NCBI RefSeq assembly: GCF_016703145.1
Contig: NZ_JADJCO010000003.1
Coordinates: forward strand, 186,001 to 250,000
Length of the DNA stretch: 64,000 nt
From: Ottowia sp.
GTDB taxonomy: Bacteria > Pseudomonadota > Gammaproteobacteria > Burkholderiales > Burkholderiaceae_C
Direction: 5' to 3'
Below, in pieces: positions 18,488 through 32,100 of this stretch. Position 1 is the stretch's first letter. Each line of letters starts with the position of its first letter. A model generated the notes under the pieces. It was given only the letters and a program-made list of their open reading frames with translations. It searched no databases and was not told the origin of the DNA. Both the position numbers and the translations under genes were made by a program.

Positions 18488-19237
18488 GTGGCGCGCCATC
18501 TGGTGTTGCGCCTGGCATCGCCGCTGATCGCCTTCGGGGGCGAGACCATCGACAACCAGGGCGTCATCCGCGACTTCCCGGCGCTGTCGATGCTGACCGG
18601 GCTGATCGCCAACGCGCTGGGCTGGGACCGTGGGCAGGATGTGCTGCACAACCGCTTGCAGCAGCGCCTGCGCATGGGCACGGTGCTGGAGCCCATGGCC
18701 TTGCGTGGCGGCACGGCGCAAGCGCAGCGGCTCGTGGACTTCCAGACGGCCGAACTGGGCGCCGCCGACAAAGGCTGGACCACCTGGGGCCAACCGGAAG
18801 AGCGGCGTGGCGGTGCCGGCTCCTATGCCGGGCCGCACCTGCGCTACCGGCACTATCACGCGGAACTCACGGCCTGGGTCGCACTGCATCTGGAGCCGGC
18901 CGACGAAGCGCCGACGCTGGAGCACGTCGCCGCGGCGCTGGACCGGCCGGCGCGCCCGCTGTTCATCGGCCGCAAGCCTTGCCTGCCGACCGGGCGCCTG
19001 GTGGCCGGCTGGCAGGAGGCCGAGCATGTGCTGGGCGCGCTGCAGGCCTGGACGCAGCAGCTGCCGGCCCCATCGGGCAGGCCGGCGGGCTGGCGTGCGC
19101 AGTGGCCGGACGGCCAGGGCAGCCTGCCGCTTGATCGCCGCAGCGATCTGTGCGACGAGCGCAATTGGACCAGCGGCCTGCACGGCGGCTGGCGGCCCGT
19201 GCGTGAAGGGCTGCTGCCGGCGGGGGAGACAGCATGA
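18488..19237 (+). CDS. cas5: Cascade subunit Cas5e (CasD)
   Basis: Binds the 5' handle of the crRNA and caps the Cas7 backbone. It has 249 residues. Family features are HLVLRLASPLIAFGGETID at the N-terminus, RDFPALSMLTGLIANALGW and the FIGRKPCLPTG segment near the C-terminus. The GTG at 18488 directly after the cas7 stop is chosen. Its stop overlaps the cas6e start (ATGA). Confidence 0.92.
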   Translation: MARHLVLRLASPLIAFGGETIDNQGVIRDFPALSMLTGLIANALGWDRGQDVLHNRLQQRLRMGTVLEPMALRGGTAQAQRLVDFQTAELGAADKGWTTWGQPEERRGGAGSYAGPHLRYRHYHAELTAWVALHLEPADEAPTLEHVAAALDRPARPLFIGRKPCLPTGRLVAGWQEAEHVLGALQAWTQQLPAPSGRPAGWRAQWPDGQGSLPLDRRSDLCDERNWTSGLHGGWRPVREGLLPAGETA

Positions 19238-20001
19238 GCGGACCGTCCCTGCATCTGCTGCACACGCAGCCCGATGCGCGTCTGCTGGCCGCCTGGGTGG
19301 CGCGCCACCACGCGCGGCACGAACGCCAACCCTCGGACCTGGGCGATGCCTTGCACGGCTTGCTGCGCGCAGCCTTCGGCGACACTGCGCCCCAGCCCTT
19401 CCGCTATCTGGACGAGCGCCAGGGCCTGCTGGCCTACACCGCAATGGATGCCAACGCGATGCGCACGCAGGTAGCGTTGGCCGATCCGGTGGTCGCGCGA
19501 ACCCTGGGCTTGGGTGCGAACGGGCAGCACGACGGCTACCACCTGCGGCCCTTTCCCACGCAGTGGCCGCAAGGTCAGGTGCTGGGCTTCGAAGTGCGGC
19601 TGCGTCCCACGGTGCGTGCCGCCAAGGGCGAGCGCGATGCTTTCCTGCATGCCGTGGAACGGGCGCAGGGCGCGCGCCTACAGCGCGAGGCGGTGTACGT
19701 GCAGTGGCTGCGCGAGCACCTGGCGCCGCGCGAAGGCGCTGCGCGCGAAGCCTGGCAGGGGGCTGTCGACCTGCTGAACGACGTGCACCTGGTCGGCTAT
19801 CAACGCCAGCAGGTGGTACGGCGCACCCAGGCCGCAGGTGGCGAAGCCCGACGTGGCCGCGTGAGCGACGGACCAGACGCGCTGCTCAAGGGCCATCTGC
19901 GCGTAGTGGACCCCGTGTCGTTTGCCCACTTGCTGGCGCGGGGCATTGGGCGGCATCGTGCCTTTGGCTTCGGCATGCTGCTGCCGAGCCGGGCGAGCTG
20001 A
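19234..20001 (+). CDS. cas6: crRNA-processing endoribonuclease Cas6e (CasE)
   Basis: Cleaves pre-crRNA at the base of the repeat hairpin and stays bound to the 3' handle. It has 255 residues and two ferredoxin-like folds. The histidine cluster in VARHHARHE early in the protein is the region of the catalytic His, and the C-terminal GIGRHRAFGFGMLL is the glycine-rich RNA-binding loop. The ATG overlaps the cas5 stop. The array repeat supplies the matching hairpin CCCCGCGTGAGCGGGG. Confidence 0.94.
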   Translation: MSGPSLHLLHTQPDARLLAAWVARHHARHERQPSDLGDALHGLLRAAFGDTAPQPFRYLDERQGLLAYTAMDANAMRTQVALADPVVARTLGLGANGQHDGYHLRPFPTQWPQGQVLGFEVRLRPTVRAAKGERDAFLHAVERAQGARLQREAVYVQWLREHLAPREGAAREAWQGAVDLLNDVHLVGYQRQQVVRRTQAAGGEARRGRVSDGPDALLKGHLRVVDPVSFAHLLARGIGRHRAFGFGMLLPSRAS

Positions 20002-20011
20002 AAGGCCCCTC

Positions 20012-20905
20012 ATGCTCAAAGGCCGGCTGGGGCTGGAAACCGCGCGCATCCCGCACGTGGACCGCCACGGCTTATTGTGGCTGTCACGCGGCGAACTGTG
20101 CGTGATTGACGGCTGCCTCCACTTCATGCGCGGCCGGGATAGCCTGACGCCTGCCATGGACCAGATTCCGCACCAGGCAGTGTCGATGATCCTCCTGGGG
20201 CCGGGCAGCAGCGTGACACACGATGCACTTCGCCTGCTGGCACGCCACGGCACGCTGCTGGCGGCAGTGGGCGAGGACGGCGTGCGCAGCTACACCGCGC
20301 CGCCGCTTTTGCCCGATCGATCCGACGTGGCGCGACGCCAGGCTGAGCTGTGGGGCAATCCGCGCCGTCGCATCAGCGTGGCCCGGCATATGTACGCGCT
20401 GCGCCTGGGCGAAATCCTGCCGCATCGCGACTTGGACACGTTGCGCGGCATCGAAGGATCACGCGTCAAGAACTTCTATAAGTTGATGGCCGAGAAGCAC
20501 GGCATTCAGTGGAAAGGACGCATCTACGACCGTGCGAACCCGAACGCCACTGACCTACCCAACCAGGCCATCAATCATGCGGCCACAGCCGTGCAAGCGG
20601 CTGCGGCCATTGCGGTGCAATCGCTGGCGGCGTTGCCGCCGCTGGGGTTCATTCACGAAGACTCGGGGCAGTCCTTCGTGCTGGACATCGCAGATCTTTT
20701 TCGCGACACGGTGACATTGCAGATCGCCTTCACCGCAGCCAGGCGCACCGAGCAGGTGGACGACACCATCGACCGGCTGGTGCGGCGCGAGGCGGCGGCG
20801 GTATTCCGCAAGCAGCAGGTCATTGGCGCGATGATCGACCGCATCAAGCAGGTCTTGCGCATGGACGAGGTGGGAAATGGCACTGGTGATGATCGTGATT
20901 CGTGA
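20012..20905 (+). CDS. cas1: Cas1 spacer-integration nuclease (type I-E)
   Basis: Integrase subunit that inserts new spacers at the leader end. It has 297 residues. The metal-binding catalytic set is visible: Glu in RGIEGSRVKNFY, His in LGFIHEDSGQSFVLD and Asp in DIADLFRDTVTL. The ATG at 20012 follows cas6e by 10 nt; a longer frame upstream overlaps cas6e and is not used. Its 3' end overlaps cas2 by 29 nt. Confidence 0.95.
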   Translation: MLKGRLGLETARIPHVDRHGLLWLSRGELCVIDGCLHFMRGRDSLTPAMDQIPHQAVSMILLGPGSSVTHDALRLLARHGTLLAAVGEDGVRSYTAPPLLPDRSDVARRQAELWGNPRRRISVARHMYALRLGEILPHRDLDTLRGIEGSRVKNFYKLMAEKHGIQWKGRIYDRANPNATDLPNQAINHAATAVQAAAAIAVQSLAALPPLGFIHEDSGQSFVLDIADLFRDTVTLQIAFTAARRTEQVDDTIDRLVRREAAAVFRKQQVIGAMIDRIKQVLRMDEVGNGTGDDRDS

Positions 20906-21197
20906 TGTGGCCGACCGATTTCATGGGTTCTTGTCGTCGGTGATGTTGGAGGTGGCGCCCAACGTTTTCGTTTCGCCCCGCATGAACCCTGGTGTGCGCA
21001 CGCGCGTCTGGGACGTGATGAGCGATTGGTATCGCCACGAAAGCCGGGGCAGCCTGGTAATGGTTTGGCGCGACCTGAACGCCGTGGGCGGCGTGGGCCT
21101 CGCCAATCTGGGCAATCCGCCACGGGAATTGTTCGAGGCCGATGGCATGTGGCTGGTCCGGCGGGGTGCGCCGTCTGAGTCTGGAAACGCTCTTTAA
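20877..21197 (+). CDS. cas2: Cas2 (type I-E) adaptation protein
   Basis: Small ferredoxin-fold partner of Cas1, 106 residues, of the I-E (CasF-like) subtype: MALVMIVIRDVADRFHGFLS at the start and VFVSPRMNPGVRTRVWDVM after it. It bridges the Cas1 dimers in the integrase. The last codons and stop overlap a boxA-like sequence, and the CRISPR array starts 56 bp downstream. Confidence 0.94.
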   Translation: MALVMIVIRDVADRFHGFLSSVMLEVAPNVFVSPRMNPGVRTRVWDVMSDWYRHESRGSLVMVWRDLNAVGGVGLANLGNPPRELFEADGMWLVRRGAPSESGNAL

Positions 21198-21199
21198 AA
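21189..21199 (+). promoter_or_regulatory. boxA-like antitermination site at the CRISPR leader
   Basis: GCTCTTTAAAA closely matches the rRNA-operon boxA (core GCTCTTTAA) bound by NusB/NusE. It overlaps the cas2 stop codon and lies 54 bp before the first repeat. boxA-driven antitermination of CRISPR arrays has been reported in enterobacteria; here it is inferred from sequence and position. Confidence 0.6.
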
Positions 21200-21252
21200 T
21201 TTCGGATCAGTTTTCTTGTTTTCTGTTGCGTGGCTTGGAGTTGCATGCAAGA
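21198..21252 (+). promoter_or_regulatory. CRISPR leader
   Basis: Fifty-five base pairs, T-rich (TCAGTTTTCTTGTTTTCTG), between cas2 and repeat 1. This is where new spacers would be inserted. No clear promoter was found, so array transcription may start inside cas2 or upstream. Confidence 0.7.
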
Positions 21253-24200
21253 GGTTGCCCCGCGTGAGCGGGGATAGGCCCTAACACCCGAACGCAAAGC
21301 GGCTTTTTGCGCGGGTTGCCCCGCGTGAGCGGGGATAGGCCCCAGGCAGCCGACTTGTGCTACGACGCGGCCACGGTTGCCCCGCGTGAGCGGGGATAGG
21401 CCCGTGCAAGAGCGCGCCGCCCTGGTTCAGCGACAGGTTGCCCCGCGTGAGCGGGGATAGGCCCCGGATGTTCGACGGGCCGGCGACGCTGAAGCCGGTT
21501 GCCCCGCGTGAGCGGGGATAGGCCCAAGGAAGCCGCTCATCAGCCGAGCGCCACGACGGTTGCCCCGCGTGAGCGGGGATAGGCCCTGATCGACGAGTGC
21601 GATTGAAACGGGGAAATTGGTTGCCCCGCGTGAGCGGGGATAGGCCCTGGTCGAGCGTCTTGGGGCGATCCGCGAGAAGGGTTGCCCCGCGTGAGCGGGG
21701 ATAGGCCGGCGACGACGGCCATGATGTCTCGCTTGTCGGTGGTTGCCCCGCGTGAGCGGGGATAGGCCCCTTTCCGCCTGGCAGGCCGATGCGGCCGGCC
21801 TGGTTGCCCCGCGTGAGCGGGGATAGGCCCGCAAAGCTGTACCGCAACGGCGCGCAGGTCTAGGTTGCCCCGCGTGAGCGGGGATAGGCCCACCTGGCAA
21901 GGCTACAGCGACAAGGAGAAAGCGGTTGCCCCGCGTGAGCGGGGATAGGCCCTGTTGCCGGCGGCATGCGCGTCGGCGGCGGGCGGTTGCCCCGCGTGAG
22001 CGGGGATAGGCCCTTTTCCCTTCTCGTGCGCGCCCGCCGCCTCGAGGTTGCCCCGCGTGAGCGGGGATAGGCCCCGAAAAGCAGAACATCTGCGCCAGCG
22101 GATCGGGGTTGCCCCGCGTGAGCGGGGATAGGCCCCGAGGGGCGGTGACGATGCGGCGGCCGATTTCGGTTGCCCCGCGTGAGCGGGGATAGGCCCTCGA
22201 CCTTCCGCCCTGACCTCAAAGACATGGAGGTTGCCCCGCGTGAGCGGGGATAGGCCCATCCGGCCGGAAGACCTCTCATGGACCGAGCCGGTTGCCCCGC
22301 GTGAGCGGGGATAGGCCCAGCACAGGCCTGCCAGGACTTGGGGTTGCTGTGGTTGCCCCGCGTGAGCGGGGATAGGCCCCTTCGTCGATCAGCCCGGCGC
22401 GCAGCAAGCGGGGTTGCCCCGCGTGAGCGGGGATAGGCCCTGGAAGCCGAGGTAGAAGTTGCAGGTCCAGGCGGTTGCCCCGCGTGAGCGGGGATAGGCC
22501 CGTCGCCAGGGCGGACGGATGACTATCGACAGGGGTTGCCCCGCGTGAGCGGGGATAGGCCCATCGCGCCAGACATGAGCCGGGTGCCGCCGCAGGTTGC
22601 CCCGCGTGAGCGGGGATAGGCCCTTTCAAGGCCACCTTCGGGTGGCTTTTCTTTTGGTTGCCCCGCGTGAGCGGGGATAGGCCCCCAAAGGGCCGCACGG
22701 TGTGGGTCGAGCTGAAGGTTGCCCCGCGTGAGCGGGGATAGGCCCCACCTGTACCGCAGCTCTGACACCAACAAGGTGGTTGCCCCGCGTGAGCGGGGAT
22801 AGGCCCTGGGGCGCGGCATGGGAACCGCGGCAAAAGGAGGTTGCCCCGCGTGAGCGGGGATAGGCCCATGGAGAGCAGCGTTACCGTACCCCGCGAACCG
22901 GTTGCCCCGCGTGAGCGGGGATAGGCCCAGCGAGCCATTGGCGCCACGAATCTCCGTGTCGGTTGCCCCGCGTGAGCGGGGATAGGCCCTGGATTGAATA
23001 CGCCGGCCCGCTGGCGCAGATGGTTGCCCCGCGTGAGCGGGGATAGGCCCTCGTCGTTGAGGTAGACCAGGTAGACGGGTCGGGTTGCCCCGCGTGAGCG
23101 GGGATAGGCCCAAGTTCTTGGCGTGGAACGGGCTGGGCACTGCGGTTGCCCCGCGTGAGCGGGGATAGGCCCCGCCATGTCCGCCGCCGGGCTCAACCAG
23201 GCCGGGTTGCCCCGCGTGAGCGGGGATAGGCCCTGGCCCGCTGGATTCTGGTCGCCCTGGTGGCGGGTTGCCCCGCGTGAGCGGGGATAGGCCCATGACG
23301 CGCTACTGGCCCATGGCTGGACCGCCGGTTGCCCCGCGTGGGCGGGGATAGGCCCGCGAATTCATGCTGCGGCTGAACGACGCGAAGGGTTGCCCCGCGT
23401 GAGCGGGGATAGGCCCCACCAGCGTAGGCCAAGCCGAATGCCTGCGGTGGTTGCCCCGCGTGAGCGGGGATAGGCCCCTGGCACGGCGACCTCGGCTTCG
23501 GGGAGGAGGGGTTGCCCCGCGTGAGCGGGGATAGGCCCGCTTCGGTGTTGTGCTCGCTCCACGGCACGAAGGTTGCCCCGCGTGAGCGGGGATAGGCCCC
23601 TGACGCAGGACGCGGCGCATAAACTGGTGGAGGTTGCCCCGCGTGAGCGGGGATAGGCCGTGGGCGGCGACCTGCCTACGCGCCAGGAACAGGGTTGCCC
23701 CGCGTGAGCGGGGATAGGCCCGATGAGCACAGACACGATGAGCACGACGAGCGGGTTGCCCCGCGTGAGCGGGGATAGGCCCTCACCGGCGGCTTGGACA
23801 ACCTCTCCACCAGCGGTTGCCCCGCGTGAGCGGGGATAGGCCCAAGGCGCGCGAGAAACAGAGGTATGCGCGCGTGGTTGCCCCGCGTGAGCGGGGATAG
23901 GCCCAGCAGTGCCTGCTCCTGGCGCGTGGGCAGGTCGGTTGCCCCGCGTGAGCGGGGATAGGCCCCACGCCTGCGCACCTTCGGTCGTGCCGAAGAAGGT
24001 TGCCCCGCGTGAGCGGGGATAGGCCCTTAGAGCCGCCCAGCCGGCGCAGCTTGGCCCGGGTTGCCCCGCGTGAGCGGGGATAGGCCCCCGCTCCAGGCCG
24101 AACCGCCGCAGGCGCTGCCGGTTGCCCCGCGTGAGCGGGGATAGGCCCCTCGCGGACGCCTACCTCGCGGGCGCCAACCTGGTTGCCCCGCGTGAGCGGG

Positions 24201-24373
24201 GATAGGCCCCAGCGGCGCCGGCTCGGACTGGGGACCGAAGCGGTTGCCCCGCGTGAGCGGGGATAGGCCCCCTTGCGTAGCGCCTGGGCCTCGGCGCACT
24301 TCGGTTGCCCCGCGTGAGCGGGGATAGGCCCGCGGCCACGCTGTAGCCCCGGACCTGGCTCCAGGTTGCCCCG
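21253..24373 (+). CRISPR. Type I-E CRISPR array, 51 full repeats
   Basis: Fifty-one 29-bp repeats with exact 61-bp periodicity (32-bp spacers) from 21253 to 24331, a 51st spacer at 24332-24363, and a final repeat cut after GGTTGCCCCG at 24364. The repeat begins GGTTGCCCCGCG and ends GGGGATAGGCCC, with the hairpin CCCCGCG-TGA-GCGGGG (one mismatched pair). The plus strand is the crRNA sense strand, reading away from cas2. Variants: repeats 8 and 40 end in G instead of C, and repeat 35 (23327) has GTGGGC for GTGAGC. Spacers look unrelated to one another. No other gene lies in the array; minus-strand reading frames across it are artefacts of the repeat. Confidence 0.99.
22628..22655 (+). terminator. 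Intrinsic terminator carried by spacer 23
   Basis: Spacer 23 (22624-22655) contains AAGGCCACC, loop TTCG, GGTGGCTTT and then TCTTTT: a 9-bp stem with UUCG tetraloop and U-tract. It was presumably captured from a phage or plasmid terminator. In the array it points in the transcription direction and would be polar on spacers 24-51. Confidence 0.65.
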
Positions 24374-24375
24374 GC

Positions 24376-24406
24376 GGCCAGCATGGCGCAACGTGCTGGC
24401 CTTTTT
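24376..24406 (+). terminator. Rho-independent terminator closing the CRISPR array
   Basis: GGCCAGCA (24376-24383), a 10-nt loop, TGCTGGCC (24394-24401), then TTTTT. It is fused directly to the truncated last repeat and points in the array direction. Confidence 0.8.
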
Positions 24407-24459
24407 CATGGCTCGCGCTTGTACAGCCGCGCTCCCACGCGCCAGTCGTCCACGTTGCG

Positions 24460-24784
24460 GGTTACCCCGCGTGACCGGGGATAGGCCCATGAGCAGTACC
24501 TGACCGTGGCCCTGTGCGCCGATTGCCCCATGTGAGCGGGGATAGGCGCTTCGAGGTGAACGATAAGGACACCGCTGCCCTGGCGGTGTTCGAGCGCGGC
24601 GCCGACGGCTGGACAGGTGTCACCCTCTTCCACCCGGGCACCGTGAAGTATCTCAACAAGCGTCCTCAGGGCGTGCTGCTGTATCGCCGCCCGCCGCCAT
24701 GACGAACAGGCAAGAGAAAGACCCACCATGGCGCGATGAAGGAGACGGAGGCCACGGTTGCCTCGCGTGAACCGGAATAGATCT
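24460..24784 (+). repeat. Decayed CRISPR repeats beyond the terminator
   Basis: Three outlying repeat copies: 24460-24488 (two mismatches), 24521-24549 (three mismatches) and 24756-24784 (heavily mutated). The first two are exactly 61 bp apart, so they were once part of the array. Between the second and third lies 206 bp of other sequence, including a plus-strand coding-like tail (about 24550-24702, ending YLNKRPQGVLLYRRPPP) that I cannot assign. Confidence 0.75.
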
Positions 24785-24851
24785 CGGCGAGAAGTCCTAC
24801 CCCAGCGAGAAACCGCGTGTATCCGGTTTTCGGCCTTTGGCGCAACGGCCT

Positions 24852-27656
<2,805 letters not shown>

Positions 27657-27661
27657 GGTCT

Positions 27662-27683
27662 CACCTGGGGGCTTGTGCAGGTG
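27662..27683 (-). promoter_or_regulatory. RBS-sequestering hairpin of metH leader
   Basis: CACCTG (27683-27678) can pair with CAGGTG (27667-27662). The latter contains the metH Shine-Dalgarno AGGTGAG, 6 nt from the ATG at 27656. The 5' arm abuts and shares one base with the riboswitch pseudoknot strand, so SAH binding could free the ribosome binding site. Confidence 0.6.
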
Positions 27684-27776
27684 AGCGTCGTTTCAGGTCC
27701 GTGGGATGGCGGCCAAGCCTGACGAGCCGCCCGAAACCGCTGTGGATGGGGGCCCGCTGCAACGCTCCTTGGCTGC
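27676..27776 (-). promoter_or_regulatory. S-adenosylhomocysteine (SAH) riboswitch upstream of metH
   Basis: On the minus strand P1 is GCCAAG (27774-27769) paired with CTTGGC (27717-27712). Just inside it is the conserved GGAGCGTTGCAGCG. Downstream, CGACGCTC (27690-27683) pairs over 8 bp (one G-U) with GAGCGTTG to form the P4 pseudoknot that defines SAH riboswitches. This class raises expression when SAH accumulates and is known ahead of ahcY and metH in proteobacteria. The element ends about 20 nt before the metH start. Confidence 0.85.
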
Positions 27777-27824
27777 CGAACGGGCGATTTTACGCAGCGC
27801 CGCCCGCGCCGCGCCGGGCGGGGG

Positions 27825-29027
<1,203 letters not shown>

Positions 29028-29121
29028 GGTGGCCCATTCTGCCGGCACCGGTCGGCGCGCAAGGCGTCTGCGCCGTTAACAGGCATTGCCCGCCGGCTTT
29101 CCCGCCGCGCTCCCGCTTCCC

Positions 29122-32100
29122 ATGCACCCGCCCCGACCCTCCCTCCTGCACGGCCCCGACCGCCCCGACCTGCTGCGCGACGAAACCCTGGCCGACCTGT
29201 TCGAGGCCACCGCCGCGCGCGTGCCCGGCAGGACGGCGCTGATCTTCGGCGAGCGGCGCCTGTCCTACGCCGAGCTGGACGCCGCCGCCGACCGCGCGGC
29301 GCACCGCCTGATCGAGGCCGGCGTGCGCGCCGGCGACCGGGTGGGCCTGTGGCTGGCGCGCGGCATCGACCTGCTCGCGCTGCAGCTCGCCATCGCCAAG
29401 GCCGGTGCGGCGTGGCTGCCCTTCGACGCCGACGTGCCCGCCGAGCGCGTCGCCGTCTGCCTGGAGGACGCGGGCGCTCGGTTGCTATTGATTGATGAGC
29501 ATCCAGCGCAATATCCACATTGGCTGGAAGGTATTTCAACCCCAATCCTGGCTGCCAGCGAACTGCTCGCCCCCGTGCCCGCCGGCACGCCGCTGCGCCG
29601 CCGCGAAGGCGCACTGCCCACGCACGCGGCCTACGTCATCTACACCAGCGGCTCCACCGGCAAGCCCAAGGGCATCGCCGTCACGCAGGCCGGCATCTGC
29701 CACTTCCTGCGCAGCGAGAACGCGCGCCTGGGCGTGCGCGAGGACGACCGCGTGTACCAGGGCTTCTCGGCCGCCTTCGACATGAGCTTCGAGGAGATCT
29801 GGATCAGCTACCTGGTGGGCGCCACGCTGTGGATCGCGCCCAAGGCGCTGGCCGGCGACCCCGAGGCGCTGCCGCGCGCGCTGACCGAGCACGGCGTGAC
29901 CGTGCTGCACGCCGTGCCCACGCTGCTGGCGCTGTTCGCGCAGGACGTGCCCGGCCTGCGCCTGATCAACCTGGGCGGCGAGATGTGCCCGCAGGCCCTG
30001 GTGGACCGCTGGGCGCCGGGCCGTCGGCTTTTCAACACCTACGGCCCGACCGAGGCCACGGTGTCGGCCAGCCTGGCCGAGTTGCGCGCCGGCGAGCCGG
30101 TGACCATCGGCGAGGCGCTGCCCAACTACGGCCTGCTGGTCATCGAGGCGATCGACTCCGACCGCCTCCACGCTGGCGAGCCGCCGCCGCTCAGGCTCCT
30201 GCCCTTCGGCGCGACGGGCGAGCTGTGCATCACCGGCCCCGGCGTGGCCGCCGGCTACCTGGGCCGGCCCGAGCTGACGGCCGAGAAGTTCCTGCCCAAC
30301 CCGTGGGCGCGCAACGCGCACGAAGCGCGCCTGTACCGCACCGGCGACCTGGCGCGCGTGGAGACGGCGCCCGACGGCACGCCGCGCATGCAGTGCCTGG
30401 GCCGCGTGGACGACCAGGTGAAGATCCGCGGCTTTCGCGTCGAGCTGGGCGAAATCGAGGCCGTGCTGGCCGCGCGGCCCGGCGTGGGCACCACGGCCGT
30501 GCTGCTGCGCAAGGACGAGGACATCGACCAGTTGGTGGCCTTCTACGTGCCCACCGCCGACCGGCTTTCCACCGCCGTGCTGCGAAGCGGCCTGGCGGAC
30601 AAGCTGCCGCCCTACATGGTCCCTGCGCGCTTCGAACCGCTGCCCGCCATGCCGCGCCTGCCCAGCGGCAAGATCGACCGCAAGGCGCTCAAGAGCCTGC
30701 CGCTGGCCGCCGCCGCGCCGGCCGAAGGCGGCGACAAGCCCGACACGCCGGCCGAGGAAGCGCTGTTCGCCGCGCTGCACAAGCTGTTCCCCGGCCAGCC
30801 CGTCCGGCGCGCGCTGGACTTCTTCAGCGACCTGGGCGGGCATTCGCTGCTCGCCGCGCGCCTGACCTCGGCCCTGCGGCAGGATGCGCGCTTCGCCCAG
30901 GCCACCGTGGCCGACGTCTACCAGAACCGCCAGGTCGGCCGCATCGCCGAGGCGCTGCGGGCGGGCATGCGGGCCCCCGGCGCCGGCGCGGCCGCGCGGC
31001 CCTTCGTGCTGCACGGCGCATGGCGGCGCTGGCGCTGCGGTGTCGCGCAGGCGCTGGCGATCCCGCCGCTGGTGCTGCTGAAGATGGCGCAGTGGCTGGC
31101 GCCCTTCTTCACTTACCACTTCCACACCGGCGACGCGGACGACTCGGTGCCGCGGGCCATCGCCCTGTCGCTGCTCGCCTTCCTGGCCACGACGGTGGCC
31201 GAGTTCACCCTCGCCTGGGCCGGCAAGTGGCTCATCGCCGGGCGGCTGAAACCCGGCCGCTACCCGCTGTGGGGCCGCACCTACTACCGCTGGTGGCTGG
31301 CCGACCGGCTGACCGAGGCCGTGCCCACCTACATGATCAACGGCTCGCCGCTGTACGCGCTGTGGCTGCGCGCGCTGGGCGCGCGCGTGGACGCCGAGGT
31401 CACCCTGGGCTCGGCCACCGTGCGCGTGCCCGATCTGGTGTCGATCGGCCCCGGCACCAGCATCGGCAACGCCGTGAACCTGGAGAACGCCCGCGTCGAA
31501 GGCGGCCTGCCGCACCTGGGACGCATCGACATCGGCGCCGAGGCCTGCATCGGCTCCTACGTGGTGCTGGAGGGCGACACCGCCATCGGCGAGCACGGCC
31601 ACCTCGACGGTCAGTCGGCCCTGGGCGCCGGCCAGCGCATCCCGCCGCGCCAGGCCTGGCACGGCTCGCCGGCGCGCGCGCGCGGCGACTTCGATCCCGC
31701 CAGCCTGCCGCCGCGCCCGGCGGCGGGCCGCGCGCGGCGGGCGTGGGAGGCGGCGTTCTTCGTGCTGGGCGCCTTCGGCGTGGCGGTGCTGTTCTTCATG
31801 CCGGTGTTTCCCGCCTTCCTGCTGATCGACGCGCTGGACGTGGACGCCATCGCCGTCCGGCCGCTGCAGGACGCGGGCACCCTCACCGACTGGCAGGCGT
31901 TCGGGCTGCGGCTGCTCAAGTTCTTCGTGCTGGCGCTGCCGGCCAGCGCCGTGTTCATCCTGTGCACGGCGCTGGTGGCGGCGCTGATCCGCTGGGTCTT
32001 CCTGCCGCGCATGCGGGCCGGCGCCTGGCCGGTGCACAGCGGCCGCTACCTGGCCAAGTGGCTGGTCAACCAGATCCAGGAGTCCAGCCTGGCCGTGCTG

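Noticed and set aside
21281..24490. Minus-strand reading frames across the CRISPR array (repeating GLSPLTRGN / PIPAHAGQP / AYPRSRGAT)
   Set aside because: They are the translated repeat in three frames, a well-known annotation artefact; no start, ribosome binding site or codon bias.
24550..24702. Short gene ending GVLLYRRPPP
   Set aside because: Its only start lies inside a decayed CRISPR repeat; kept as an unassigned fragment of the array tail.
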